64,000 nt of DNA, taken from assembly GCF_012489685.1 (NCBI RefSeq), contig NC_080044.1, positions 15,790,369-15,854,368 of the forward strand, written 5' to 3'. The notes beneath the pieces are model-generated. The model was not told where the DNA came from, searched no databases, and worked only from the letters and a program-made list of their open reading frames with translations. Both the position numbers and the translations under genes were made by a program. Shown piece by piece: positions 22,867 to 35,410 of the stretch. Within the stretch, counting starts at the first letter, position 1; every line of letters starts with the position of its first letter. Source of the DNA: Lotus japonicus. Taxonomy: Eukaryota > Streptophyta > Magnoliopsida > Fabales > Fabaceae.

Positions 22867-23358
22867 CTTGTTAGGCGATGACGTTTAGTCTTCATGGTGG
22901 CGAGGCGTTTCGCGCTTTCCCTTATTTCAAAAAACTTTCAAATCTCTAACTACTCCATGTGATACGTCAGTTACGTCAGTTTCCCCCTTTCTCCGCAACC
23001 ATCACCTCACTCCTCATAACTGTCCAATCATGCGCAGTAACTCCTCATCACACGCGTCCCACTTCCCAAAAGCCATAATGACTTCCAACCTTCCACACGC
23101 GTCCAACACGCGTCACCCTTCCACCTTCCTCCCTTTGCCTATAAAAACCCTTCTTCCCTACAATCATCCATTTCTGAGACCTCTCTTTACTTCTCTTATC
23201 GCTTACCAAGCTCCCTCTTCCAACTTTCGCTCTGGTGCCGTCGCCTTTCACCCTTTCCGCTACCCACTCTTCACATCCTTACCCGGTGAGTCCTCGTTCC
23301 CCTATCTCTGCATCTTATCTCTACTTGTCTTTTCCTTTTCCTCATTTAATTGTCAAAG

Positions 23359-23813
23359 ATGGCCTCAAACCCTAACTCCCCTAATCACACCTCTTCTTCT
23401 TTTGAGAGTAAGCCTGACTCTACCGCAGCCGGCGGCCTCCGTTTAGAGGTCACGGAGATCCCCCATTACCGATTGAGAACTTTCGAGACCCTGCCCCTTC
23501 CCGTCCAGAGAGCACCCTCCCACGAAGCTATAGACCAACCCTCCGTTTTCCAGGATAGGGAGCTTATCGTGGAATTCGTGAGTAACCTTGGCAGTTTGTC
23601 TGACGATGATGAAATAAACGACAAACTCAGGATTTGGCCCTGCAGCGCTGAAGACCGCCCCTGGCTTCATAGGATCGATGGCGATGTGAAGAGATCCCAT
23701 TTTTTCTTTGCATATGAGTATATGTTTGGCGAGCTTGGAGTCAGGCTTCCCTTTTCGCCCTTCGTTCAAGCCGTTCTCCGTGATATCAACGCGGCTCCTT
23801 GTCAACTCCACCC
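23359..23813 (+). pseudogene. Antisense ORF of the inverted-LTR element, first part
   Basis: Begins MASNPNSPNHTSSSFESKPD at 23359, directly after an AG that ends a likely leader intron (GTGAGT donor at ~23285), with a TATA box (CTATAAAAA) at ~23131. Encodes ~150 residues close to the full gene at 24972, through PFSPFVQAVLRDINAAPCQL, then is cut by the full element inserted at 23814. The remainder lies at 35694-36371. The family matches the 'putative gypsy type transposon' proteins carried by Tat-lineage elements; function unknown. Confidence 0.7.
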
Positions 23814-24095
23814 TGTTCTGGGAATGAACATTGAAGACAGGGATAGTGCCTAGAGAGTGGAGAATTATGCTAGAGAGAGAATGAGAATCAGAGGGAGAAT
23901 GCTGAATTTCATGTGCTATTTCATAAAATGAGCCAAAAGTCCCCTACAATTGGTAACTACCTCCTATTTATAGAGTTTGGGTACTACCTATTGGGCCAAT
24001 TGGGCCTCCGAAGCTGAGGCCCAACTTAAGACAGGCCCTCGCCTCGGGGCGGGCTACACACTGGGCGTTGCCCCTCTAGGGGCTCGCCCAGTCCA
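23814..24095 (-). repeat. 3' LTR of the Tat gypsy element
   Basis: 282 bp, TG...CA. A minus-strand TATA box (CTATAAATAGG) is at ~23968. No strong polypurine tract is obvious at its inner edge (minus strand TCTTGTGGACTAG). Confidence 0.88.
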
Positions 24096-24971
24096 CTAGT
24101 CCACAAGACACCGAGCTCGAAGTATGAGAGCTAAGTGTGTCTTTTAAATGCCTTTACATGTATCCTATAGTACACTGGGATCTAAGCTGCCAACATGGCT
24201 TGAGAAAAAAGAAGTAAACTACGTCGCCAACATGGCGTAAGCTAAAGGAAACAAGCATTTTTTGTCTTGGCGAACAACCCAAACCGGCAAGTCCACAAGT
24301 CCACAAGTCCACAAGTCCACAAGCGGCGAGAACGACCGCTCCGTACTGGCGATTGGTTGGAGTAGGTGGGCGATCGTTCGCCGGCGAGAAAGGTGGCAAG
24401 CATTGATCAGGTACTGATCTCCCAAGCGTCGGCTGGCAATGTCCCTGGCGAGTGACTAAACTTTAATGCTGGTATTACTTGTCAGGCGATGGCGTTTGGT
24501 TTCTATGGTGGCGAGGACTTTCGCGCTTCCTCTTATTTCAAAAACCTTTCAAATTCCTAACTGCCCCATGTGACGCGTCAGTTACATCAGTTTTCCTCTT
24601 TCTCCGGAACCGTCACTTCACTTTTCATAACTGTCCCATCGTGCGCAGTAAACCCCATCACACGCGTTCCACTTCCCCAAAAAACCATCATGACTTCCAA
24701 TCTCCCACACGTGTCCAACACGCGTCACCTTTCCAACTTCTTCCCCCAGCCTATAAAAACCCTTCTTCCCTACAATCATCCCTTTCCGAGACCGCTTTTT
24801 ACCTCCCTTATTGCCTACCAAGCTCCTTCTTCCAACTTCCGCTCCGGTGCCGTTGCCTACCACCCTTTCCGCTACCCACTCTTTACATCCTTCTCCGGTG
24901 AGTCCTCCTTCTCTTATCTCTGCATCATATCTCTACTCATTTTTTCCTTTTTCCCATTTCACTGTCTAAAA
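24096..24971 (+). promoter_or_regulatory. Promoter and leader of the gypsy antisense gene
   Basis: Includes four perfect AAGTCCAC units in tandem (24289-24323), a TATA box TATAAAAA at 24752-24759, a leader, and a splice donor GTGAGT at ~24899. The sister copy at 23130-23358 has the same order and ends in AG just before the ATG. Here that AG has become AA, so the leader intron acceptor may be lost. Confidence 0.5.
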
Positions 24972-27592
24972 ATGGCTTCGAACCCTAACTCCCCTAATCA
25001 CCCCTCTTCCTCTTCTGGGAGCGACCCTGACTCCACCGCAGCCGGCGGCCTCTGTTTAGAGGTCCCGGAGATCCCTCAATACCGATTAAAAACTTTCACA
25101 ACCCTGCCCCTTCCAGTCCAAATAGCGCCCTCACACGAGGCCATTGACCAACCTTCCGTTTTCCAGGATAGGGAGACTATCGTGGAATTCGTGAGTAGCC
25201 TCGGCGGTTTGTCCGATGATGACGAAATAAACGCCAAACTCCGGATTTGGCCCTGCAGTACTGAAGACCGCCCCTGGCTTCACAGGGCCGACGGCGATGT
25301 AAAGGGATCTCACTTCTTTTTTACCTATGAGTATATGCTCGGCGAGCTTGGAGTCAGACTTCCTTTTTCGCCCTTCATTCAGACCGTTCTCCGCGATATC
25401 AACGCGGCTCCTTGCCAACTTCACCCCAATGCCTGGGCCTTCATCCGGTGCTTTGAGATCTTGTGCGCCGCTGTTGGCACCGCCCCATCTCCCACCAGCT
25501 TCTTTTACCTCTATGATGTTGACCCCAAGTCCATAAAAAATAAAGGGTGGATTTCTTTAAAGGCCCGGGCTGGCCGTAAATGCTTGAATCCTCATAAGAG
25601 CAACGCCAAGTCCTCTTTTGCCCGAAGATACTTCTGCGTGGCGGTTCACCCCGCCTATCCAGAGGCCTTCACCCTTAGGGACGGGACTGCCCTTTTTCCC
25701 CTTTACTGGACGGAGAAGCCTGATGGGATTACCGATCCTTCGGAAGAATCTTTGTCTGCCAACGACAAAGCTTTTTTGAATCTCCTCGCCCCACTTCCTG
25801 TTCTTGACTGCTCAACAGTCCTTGAGGGTGCTCGCCTCTCAAGGACACCCAAATATCTAGGTCACTTATAGTTTACTTTTATCATCTCTATTTTCTTTCC
25901 TATCTCTTATGTCGCTACTGACCCCCCTTTTTCCTTATTCATTGTTGCATAAGATATGAATTTCACCAACGCCGAGCTCTTGAAAGCTCGTGAGAGGAAA
26001 ATGGCTCGCTTTTCTCCAAAGTTCAACAACGAGGGCGATGGGAAGAAACGGGGCGGTGCTGAGAACCAAGCCGAGGGCGCCCAAGCCCCCAAAAGGAGGA
26101 AATTGTCAAAGTCTCCTCTGCCGCCGGCTCCTCCAACCCCGGCGCTCAGCCCACTACTGCCGCCGGCTCCTCCAACCCCAGCGCTCAGCCCACTACTGCC
26201 GCTGCGTCTAAAGGCAAAAAGGTTGCTAAAGCCTCCACCGCCACGGCCACCGAGTCCACCACCATTCCAGCTCCCAATTCCCCTACCGCGGGCGCGGCCG
26301 CCGCAGCCGCCGCCAAGTCCACTACTGTAGGCGCCACAGCCGCCTCCGCCGGTGCCACAACAACCTCTGGTGATCAGTCACCAGCCGCTGACACAACCAC
26401 CAACATTTCTCAACCCTCCACTGTTGAGAAACTTGTCGCCGTCAATGCCACAAAAGCTGCCGCTTCCTCCGATGCTCCTGCTGGGGAGAAAGAAAAAGAA
26501 AATGAAACCCCCAGGTCTCCCCCTCGCCAAGACGCACCTCCTAGCCCGCCCCCGACAGATGATGGGCGCTCCGCGTCTTCCCCGCCTCGCCGCGAAGAGA
26601 GACCTCCTGATGCCGCCGCTACCCTTGAAGCGACCCAGATCGAGCAAGCTCCTGGCAAGGAGGGTGGTTCCTCCAGCTATTACAACATGCTTCCCAATGC
26701 CATTGAACCTTCAGAGTTCTTGCTTACCGGCCTCAACCGTGACGTCATAGAGAAAGAAGTTTTGAGCCGGGGTATTAATGAAACCAAGGAGGAAACCCTT
26801 GCTTGCCTTCTACGCGCTGGGTGTATTTTTGCCCATGCGTTTGACAATTTCAACGCCGCCGTCACTGAAGCTGAGAGGTTGAGGGCTGAGAACGCCAAGC
26901 ACCAGGAAGACACCGCCGGCTGGAAGAAGCGCTTTGACAAACTGTTGGAACAAGCGGGAAAAGAAAAAGTCCAGGCCGACAAGCTGATTGGTACGGCGGG
27001 AATCAAAATCGGCGAGCTGGAAAACGATCTGGAGCTAATGAGGGAAGAAGCGGATGGTCTTGATGCAAGCCTCCAGGCTTGCAAAAAGGAAAAAGGCCAA
27101 GTTGAGAAGGACTTGGCTGCCAAAAGCGAGGCACTGGCCGCTAAGGAGTCACAGCTCGACGCATTACGCGTTGAACTGGAGTCGGTGAGAAAGGCGCTGG
27201 CGGAGCAAGAGAAAAAGTCCGCTGAGTCCTTGGCTTCGGCGAAGTCTGACGTGGAGGCGGTGGTGCGAGCCACGTCCGAAGAGATCAAGAAGGTGAACGA
27301 AGCTCATGGGGAAGCCCTCGCCACTAAAGATGCCGAGATTGCTTCCCATCTTGCGAAGATCAAAGGGCTAGAGGACGAGCTGGCGATGGAGAAAGCCAAA
27401 GCCGCTGAGGCGAGGGAACAAGCTGCTGACATTGCCTATGACAATCGCGAGCGCGGCTTCTACCTCGCCAAAGACCAGGCCCAACATTTGTTCTCGAACC
27501 TTGATTTTAGCGCTATGGGAGTAATGAAAGAGATCACCGCTGAAGGACTGGTTGGTCCTGATGATCCCCCTCTGATTGACCAACACCTCTAG
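24972..27592 (+). pseudogene. Antisense gene of the Tat gypsy element (two exons)
   Basis: Exon 1 24972-25860, intron 25861-25953 (GT...AG), exon 2 25954-27592; the splice joins CTA-G to AT-ATG. Residues 1-296 form a globular domain like the 'putative gypsy type transposon' family (HRADGDVKGSHFFFTYEY, LGELGVRLPFSPF, SFFYLYDVD). Exon 2 begins MNFTNAELLKARERKMARF, then an Ala/Pro/Ser/Thr linker with a duplicated 39-bp unit (26121-26159 and 26160-26198, 13 residues each), then a ~250-residue coiled coil from ~26800. The frame shifts by one base near 26112, so the product is broken. Role unknown; the sister copy in the surrounding element shares the domain and intron. Confidence 0.75.
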
Positions 27593-28539
27593 ACGGCAAC
27601 TGAAGAAGAAGAAGAAACAGGAGAAGAAGAAAGGAATAATGAATAGTGTGATTTTTAACTTTACTTAGCTTTTACCGCCCTCTGTAATGCACTTTTCCGT
27701 CATTCCTATATATAAGCACCCTTTCGCCATAGTTTTTATATCGCCTTTGAATACTTTGTAAATTTTGTTGGATTGCTTTCGCCGTACATTTTTCGTTCTT
27801 ATTGTTTAAAAAATTTAAGAACGAATTTCGTAGTTTAACACCCCAACACGCCGGAGTAATAAAATACTCAACATCCTGAGTGACCAAGCACTCGCCTTCC
27901 ACCTTATTCATTCGCCGACCTTATATCTTGCGCTATTTTTTACGCGTCATGTGATTGAATTACGCCTAACGACTTTGTGCATTAATTTTAACTAGGGCTT
28001 GTTGCTTGGTATTTCGCCGCCAAGACTTTAGACGTTTTCCCCAAAGGAATAAACGGCCTCCATTCTTGAGGGCTTCGCCCGGGGCTTTGCCCGCTCGGGG
28101 CTTACAATGCTTGGGTCCCAATGGCCATTTGGGGGTCCCAAGTCTTTTGCCTAGTTTATGGTGCTCGTCGTATTCTGGCGAGACTTACCCAGCACGTCGT
28201 TTACGGGAGCGGCGATCACATCAGACTTTCCGGGGGGAGATTCCCAGGCGTCAAAGGCCCTTTGTGGAATCGCCGCCACCTTCAGGGTTCCAGCAAGCCC
28301 CTTTGGGGATCAAGCTTGTCCCACCTAGTGATCGCCGTAATTCTTTATATCGATCGGCAATTCCGATCGTCAGGGAATCCCTGGAGTTTTTGGACACGAA
28401 TTTCATGAATTTTCGTTTTATTGATGGAGCGTCTCGCTAAAAAACTCTTTTCGGAGAAAAAAAGTACGCTTTTGTTACAATGAAGAGTTTCGAGGTACAT
28501 TGAAAACATCTATCTTTGGCGAATACACTGTGCTCACGA
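27593..28539. other. Spacer between convergent pol and antisense gene
   Basis: 3' noncoding DNA of both transcription units of the gypsy element. Holds GC-rich near-palindromic pieces (GGCTTCGCCCGGGGCTTTGCCC, ~28071). The frame 28006-28440 has no recognisable domain. Confidence 0.5.
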
Positions 28540-30024
28540 TCAACTGTAATAATAACGCAGACTCAAACCGTTGAACGACCTGGGTAGTCGCCTTCCATCA
28601 AGCTCCTCCAAGTGATAGGCCCCTGTACCAAGAACTTTGATAATGCGGTAAGGCCCTTCCCAGTTCGGAGTCAGCTTGTTTCCCGGGGCTCCTGACCGCC
28701 ACTTTAGGACCAGATCGCCAACCTGCATATCTCGAACGCGAACCCTACTATTGTACTTGGCGGCCACGCGCTGCTTCATCGCCGTTTCTCGAATGTGCGC
28801 CTCGTCACGTGTTTCAGACAGGAGATCCAACTCCACCGCCATATTGGCTTGATTCTCCCCTTCAAAATCTGGCTGGGTTCGCCATGTGAAATTGTCAATC
28901 TCCACCGGCAACATGGCATCTACCCCATAGGTCATTCTAAAGGGGGTTTCTCTTGTAGTAGATTGCACAGTGGTGTTGTACGACCATAGTACCGCTGGGA
29001 GTTCATCCAGCCATGCTCCCTTAGCTTCCTCAAGCCGTCGCCTTAGTCCACGCAGAATTACCCTGTTTGCAGATTCTACTTGCCCGTTCGTTTGCGGATG
29101 CTCCACAGAGGTGAATCTCATCTGTATACCCATTTCCTTGCAAAATTCCCTTGTTTGGTTGCTTGAAAACTGGGTCCCGTTGTCGGATACGATCGCCCTT
29201 GGGATCCCGAACCTACACACGATACGCCTCCAGTAAAAGTTGACTATCTTTGCAGAGGTTATTTTGGCCAGGGGCTCGGCTTCAATCCATTTAGTGAAGT
29301 AGTCCACCGCTACCAATATAAACTTCATTTGCGACCTGGCCGTCGGAAAAGGTCCTACCAAGTCCACACCCCACATGGCGAAAGGCCATGGGGCGCTCAT
29401 CGTTACCAGCTCTTTTGGCGGTGCCTTAGACAAATCAGCAAACACTTGACATTTTTTGCACCGCTTCACAAAGTCCATACAATCTTTCCTGAGGGTGGGC
29501 CAGTAGAATCCCGCCCTTAACACCTTGCAAGCCAAAGATCTCCCCCCAATGTGGCTTGCACACACCCCTTCATGCACCTCAGACATTATCGCTTCGTATT
29601 TTTCCGGCGGTACGCATTTTAGCAGTGGCGTCGAAAAACCACGGCGATACAAGTGTCCATCAATGAGAGTATAGTGGCTCGCCTCTCGCCGTTGTTCCTT
29701 CGTGCATTGCTCCACTTCCGCCGGGTCCCCCGCCAAGATGGATAATATGGGTCCCATCCACGTCGCCCCTCTGTTCACACATGCCATGAGCTCGCCTTCA
29801 ATGCTGGGGTACACCAGTGTTTCCTGAATCACACTTTTGTTGTTGCCGGGCTTCCGCGTACTCACCAATTTGGCCAACGCGTCGGCCCGCTGGTTTTCCG
29901 CCCGAGGAACATACTCTACTACAACTTCTTGAAAAAGTGTCATCAAATATCGCACTCGCTCAAGGTACTTGATCAGATTGGGATCCTTGACCTGGAAAGT
30001 TCCCTTTACTTGATTCTCCACCAA
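28540..30024 (-). pseudogene. Gypsy integrase
   Basis: Minus strand, 494 codons, open to its natural stop at 28540. The zinc finger lies at about 29600-29440 (HIGGRSLACKVLRAGFYWP, CKKCQ). DDE core: WGVDLVGPFP (Asp), IVSDNGTQFSS (Asp) and QVESANRVILRG (Glu). The C-terminus is GPYRIIKVLGTGAYHLEELDG. The upstream stop at ~30025 cuts it from RNase H in the same frame. It would insert the cDNA copy. Confidence 0.88.
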
Positions 30025-30755
30025 CTACGAGTCCGTTCTTATCAACAAACTTCCGATCTTTACTTCACGTGCCAACTTCAATCCGGCGATGAGAGCTTCA
30101 TATTCTGCTTGGTTATTTGTTGCCTTGAACTCGAACTTCAGCGATTGCTCCAATACTAGATCTCCTGGTCCTTCCAACGTTACTCCCGCGCCACTGCCAC
30201 TGTTATTGGAGGATCCATCCACAAAGAGAGTCCACTGAGTGTCCACTTTTTCAAACCGATCTGGAGTCAACTCCACCACAAAATCAGCCAGTGACTGTGC
30301 GTCAACTGTGCCTCGCTTATCATATTGTAACCCATATTCAGATAATTCAACCGACCAGGCGACCAATCTGCCTGACAAATCCGGATTTTGTAACACTTGT
30401 CTCAGAGGCAAATCCGTCCGCACCTTCACCGGAAAACTCTGAAAATAAGGTCTTAACCGCCGGGCGGTGACAAGGACCGCCAGCGCCGCCTTCTCAATTT
30501 TCTGGTATCTGACCTCTGCACCCTGGAGTGTGTGGCTTACAAAATAAACAATTCGATCCTCGCCATCTACTTCCTGCAGTATCACAGAACTCAGAGCACT
30601 ATCACTTACAGCAAAATACAAGTGCAATGAGTGTCCCTGTATTGGTTTAGACAAGATTGGCGGTGACGACAGGAGTTCCTTGAGGCGAACAAAAGCTTCT
30701 TCACACTCCGCCGTCCACTCAAATGCAACATTTTTTCGAAGACACTTGAAAAAAG
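30025..30755 (-). pseudogene. Gypsy RNase H plus second archaeal-type RNase H
   Basis: First RNase H: LYFAVSDSALSSVILQE, YFVSHTLQGAEVRYQKIEKAALA. Second: TLFVDGSSNNSGSGAGVTL, ATNNQAEYEALIAGL and ending RTDS, the pattern of the extra archaeal-type RNase H of Tat elements. A TAG follows RTDS where Gln is usual (CAG to TAG). A one-base shift near 30755 separates it from RT. Confidence 0.85.
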
Positions 30756-33181
30756 GAAAGATCTATCGCCAGACTTGGGAAGAAATCGAGATAAAGCTGC
30801 TATTCGCCCTGTTAAACGTTGGACTTCTTTCACATTAGAGGGGCTTTTCATCTGCTGAATCGCCTTGCATTTTTCTGGGTTTATCTCTATTCCTCTGGAT
30901 GTGATCATGAATCCTAAAAACTTGCCGCCCTGAACACCAAAATAGCATTTTTCCGGGTTGAGGCGCATATTGTGCTTCCTTATCTCGCCAAATGCTTCTT
31001 CCAGATCCTGATGATGGTCCAAACCATGTACTGATTTAACGATCATATCATCAACATAGACTTCCATGTTTCTTCCCACCTGCCCAGCAAAAACCCTATC
31101 CATCAACCTTTGGTAGGTCGCCCCAGCATTTTTCAATCCAAACAGCATGGTGCGATAGCAATAATTGACTCTGGCGGTCATGAAAGCCGTTTTGTCCTCG
31201 TCTGCCGGGTGCATGCGGATTTGATGATAACCAGAATAAGCATCCATCAAGCTAAGTAGTTCGTTGCCCGAGGCACCATCAACGAGACCATCAATACTGG
31301 GAAGGGGATACGAATCCTTTGGGCATGCCTTGTTTAAGTCTGTGTAATCCACGCACATTCGCCATTTTCCATTCGCCTTTTTCACCATCACGACGTTCGC
31401 CAACCACGTCGGATATTTCACCTCTCTGATGAACTCTGCCGCCAGCAACTTGTCAACCTCTTGTTGAACCGCTTTTCCCTTGTCTCCGCCCAAGCGTCGC
31501 CTGAGTTGTGAAACTGGCTTGACACTTGGATTCAATGCTAATCGATGGCAGATGAAGTTTGGATCAATTCCGGGCATGTCCTTGCAGCTCCAAGCAAACA
31601 AATCTAAGTTTTCTCCTAGCAACTTTGACAGGCGAGTCTCCTGCTCGTCCGTCAATCTGGTCCCAATCTTCAAAGTCCGATCGCCAAAATTTAGCGCCTT
31701 TGTTTCCTCAATTGGCGTGGGTCTGTTCACTCGCCCCTCGCCACGTGGGTCAAGATTTTCATCCGAAGTTTCAATTTCATAACATCTGTGCCCAACCAAC
31801 GCACTCTTCTTGCCATACAGGTTGAGGCAATTGTTATAACATTCCCTCGCCAATTTCTGGTCCACCTTCAACTTGCCAACCTTTCCGTTGCTTAGTGGGT
31901 ACTTGACCGCCAAGTGGGCTGTTGAAATCACAGCACAGAGGCGATTCAATGTATTTCGCCCAATGATGACATTGTAAGATGCCACCACCTGGAGAACCAG
32001 ATACCTTACCTTCAAAACCCTGGCACACTCATCTTTCCCGAATATTGTGTCTAGATCAATGAACCCTCGCACCATTACTTGCTCACCGGCAAAACCTACC
32101 AAGGTTCCCGCATATGGGGTCAGATCATTGTCAGTCAGGCCCAACTTGTCAAATGCGTCTCCATAGATAATATCAGCCGAACTACCCTGATCCAGGAGTA
32201 CCCTTATAACATTGAAACTATTCATCCTTAATTGCACTACTATCGGGTCATCCTTGTGAGGCTTTATCCCCTCAAAATCTGCCATCGAGATTGTTATGTC
32301 AGGGTGCACGAATCCGAAAGCAACTTCATGAACTGAATTAACTGCACGAACATGGCGTTTCCGTGCCGCATGGGTGTCACCACCACCGCCGAATCTTCCG
32401 GCGATGGTGTTTATGGTCCCTACGGGCGGTCCTGAGTGTTGAGCGAACGTGTCATCAACCCCCTTTGTGGCGATAGCCGCTGATTCTTGCTTTTTCTTGC
32501 CCTTAGTGTCCGTTCGCTCCTCCTCTCGCTTATGCGTTTTGTTGTGATCGTCGTTGTTGTGCCACTGGCCTTGGCGATTTCCTTGATATCCCGCCTTTAT
32601 CAACTTATCAATTTCCCGTTGCAAAGTCCAGCAGTCATCCGTGTCGTGCCCGGCGGACCGATGGTATTCACACCACTTCTTGGGATTGGCGTCCCGTGGT
32701 TGATATTTTGGGGCCTCTGGCTCATCCACTAGATTTGCGCCCCTCGCTTCGCGGAGTATATCTGTTAAATCTGTGTTCATCACCATGTCAGCTTCCTCCC
32801 GCTGGCGATGAGACTTAGATTGCCATGGCCGGCGCTGTTCATAATCATCACGCCGTGGATACAACTGCTCCTTGGTCGGCCTCAATACCGCCTTCCCTTT
32901 ATCTTGTCTTTGCCGCTTGCCATCCCCCTTGTCTTCGCCGTTCTTATCTTTCTTCGCGCGCTTGGGTGACGTGTCGCCTTTTTCCAGTTTCGCGCGCTTT
33001 CTTTTGAAAGCATCGTCCTCCTCGTCAAGAATATAAGTGCTGGCGCGAGCACGCATCTCTTCCATCGAACGTGCTGGCTTGCGTGTCAACTTGCTGTTCA
33101 ACCCTCCCGGTAACAAACCATTTTTGAATGCTAGAGCACAGGCTCGAGGTTCCTCGTCCTCTACCTTGACCGATGCAGCGC
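30755..33181 (-). pseudogene. Gypsy gag C-terminus, protease and reverse transcriptase
   Basis: Starts after the solo-LTR insertion with GGLNSKLTRKPARSMEEM. Then a basic linker, a zinc-knuckle-like KWCEYHRSAGHDTDDCW, the protease motif VLLDQGSSADIIYG (DQG in place of DTG), RT blocks WRMCVDYTDLNKACPKDSYP, SLMDAYSGYHQIRMHP and YRTMLFGLKNAGATYQRLMD, and the catalytic YVDD at 31047-31058. The frame is lost after RFLPKSGDRSF at ~30755. Confidence 0.88.
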
Positions 33182-33186
33182 TGTAC

Positions 33187-34518
33187 TGATGACCCTATTT
33201 TAGTAGTGTTTTTAGGGTCATTTCTTTGGTTGTTTTGAGTCTTTTTGTTGAGTCTCATGTAGTGTTTCATGCATTCTCATGCATTTTTATTCTTTTCTTT
33301 AGTTTTATTTCGTTTTGGTAATTTGGTAGTTTTATAGGTAGTTTTCTTGCATTTTAAGTAAAGTTTAGGACTTGCATGGGTTTGTTGTGTTTTATGAGGG
33401 ACTTCTTGTGCTAATGAGCTCTTGGAGCTTCTAGAATCTTCCTTGTCTTGTTGGTTAGGTTGGGAGTGCAGAAACTGAAGGAAAAGGAAGGCCAAGGAGC
33501 ATGGAATTGATGAAGAACATAAAGGGAATTGAAAAGAGGAGTTTCAGAAGCCAAAAAGTCACTTTCAGGCGAGCTAGAGCGCCTAGGCGCTGGGAGTGGG
33601 CGCCTAGGCGCCAATAGGGTCAGAGAGCATGTCTTTTGACATGCAATTGGCGCTCAGGCGCTCTGAATTGGCGCCTGAGCGCCCAGTTTCGTTATTTTCA
33701 GCCTATAAATAAGGCTTAGGCCAATTTCTTAGATACATTTTGTCATTCCACTCATTTTTGATCAAGTTTTGAGAGCTGAGGAGAACTTTGGGGCCAAGGG
33801 AGGCTTCCAACTTGTACTTTTCCTCAGGTTTTATTTACATTTTCTTCATGAATCCACTAGCCATGAGTGGCTAGTTTACTTTGTGCTTTGGGTTAAGAGA
33901 TTCTATGAAACTTTAGTTTATAATTCCTATCTCTATGCATGAGTCTTGATCCATTCTTGTATTTCAATTCCTTATTGCATGTTTAGCTTTGGTGCACCTT
34001 TGCTATAGGCTGGATTATAATAGAATGGAAATTTGTTATGATTTAGGGACATGAATTGGAATAGATCCTTCTATACTTGCTTCTAGGAATAGAGTGAGGG
34101 TAGGGTTTTGTTGGCCTGAATAATTATGCTATCATACCTCTTATGAATGTTTAAGTACACAAGGAATTGGGCTTATCTTTCAATTTGAGAGAATTACTTT
34201 TGTGAGGAATCAACTAGTAAGTACATAGGCTATAACAACAAGATATAAATCAAGGATTCACATGCATAGGATAGGTGGACTAAAATGGATTAGATGATCA
34301 AACACCCAAGGCAATTTCCCATCATTTGTTATCTATATCTTTATCAACATTGCTCTCTTGCAAAACTTTTGTCACAATCACCCAAAACCAACCTCTGAAT
34401 TTTACTGTTTTAAAGAACTTGCAAACTTTAAGCTTAAATCAATAATTCTCACTCACAATCCCTGTGGTTCGATAATTTAAAACCCGGAGGTATTCGTGCA
34501 CTTGCGAATTGACCAACA
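33187..34518 (+). mobile_element. Athila-like solo LTR inside gypsy gag
   Basis: 1332 bp, TGATGACCC...ACCAACA, flanked by TGTAC at 33182-33186 and 34519-34523. No PBS, polypurine tract or coding follows, so it is a solo LTR left by recombination. A plus-strand TATA box (TATAAATA) is at 33704-33711, and the Athila-type U5 phrase TCCCTGTGGTTCGATA at ~34459-34474 gives the plus orientation. GC-rich palindromes cluster at 33570-33690. It interrupts gag codons cleanly. Confidence 0.85.
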
Positions 34519-34523
34519 TGTAC

Positions 34524-35245
34524 CTTGCCATGTATTCCTTCAGTGACTCTCCTTCTTGTTGGCGAATGTTGTATAGGTCATTGATCGTCACCGGCTGATT
34601 CTTATTCGTCGAGAATTGCACTAGAAACATGGATGAGAAGTCTCTGAAATTCGAAATCGATCCGCGCGGCAAAGTCGTGAACCATGCCATCGTCGTCGAT
34701 TTGAACGTCGATGGAAACATCCTACACTTCACCGCATCTGATGCCGCAATTATCACCATCTTCGTGTTGAAATACAGAAGATGATCCTTCGGATCAGAAT
34801 CTCCACTGTAAGAATCCAGAACTAACGTTTGCATATTATCCGGAATTGCCACACTCTCAACGTCCTCCGAGAACGGGCGGACCTCAGCTACGGAATCCGC
34901 CTCCCTGCTTCCATCATCTTGTTGCTCGCGGCGGTAGAAATCCAACTGAGCTTGTAGATGTTCATTCCGCTGCTGAATGTTGCCAATGCTGCGCATCATA
35001 TGGCGCCATTGCTCCTGTGTCACCGCCGGTTGTTGCTCCGGAGTAGGTGAATTTTCTGGTGAGCGCTCCAGAGATCCGACCTGCGAAGGCGATGGAGGAG
35101 GTGGTGGTGGTGATGGAGGAGGAGAAGGCGGCTGTACTCCCGCTGTTCGTATCGGAGAATCCAGGACAACTCGATGAGGCCGCCGAGGCGGCGAAATCCG
35201 CTGTCGCACTGGTGAATGATGCTGCCTCCTGCGTCGCGTCTCCAT
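34524..35245 (-). pseudogene. Gypsy gag, N-terminal part
   Basis: Starts METRRRRQHHSPVRQRISPP at 35245, about 150 bp after the PBS. Pro-rich leader, then a retrotransposon gag domain: LDSYSGDSDPKDHLLYFNTKM, CRMFPSTFKSTTMAWFTTLP, RDFSSMFLVQFSTN, QQEGESLKEYMARYM. It is cut by the solo LTR at the duplicated TGTAC and continues at 33181. Confidence 0.85.
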
Positions 35246-35393
35246 CTAAACCAGGAATGACGCAAACTCGATCGAAAAACGAACGCCGGTCACAGAATCA
35301 GAATAGGAAAACTCGAGAACTGCCTAATCGTAATCAGAGATAGCTTCTTGCACAATCAATCCACGTGAATGGGAATAGAAAGTTTATCATTCC

Positions 35394-35410
35394 CCACAGA
35401 CGGCGCCAAA
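35394..35410 (-). promoter_or_regulatory. Primer binding site of the gypsy element
   Basis: TTTGGCGCCGTCTGTGG on the minus strand, directly after the 5' LTR. The TGGCGCCG start is typical of Tat/Athila-type primer sites. Confidence 0.8.

Noticed and set aside
24289..24323. CRISPR-like array
   Set aside because: AAGTCCAC units are adjacent without spacers; it is a short tandem repeat in a plant retroelement.
26378..27288. Minus-strand frames opposite the gypsy antisense gene
   Set aside because: They mirror the GC-rich linker and coiled-coil codons of the plus-strand gene and have no domain of their own.
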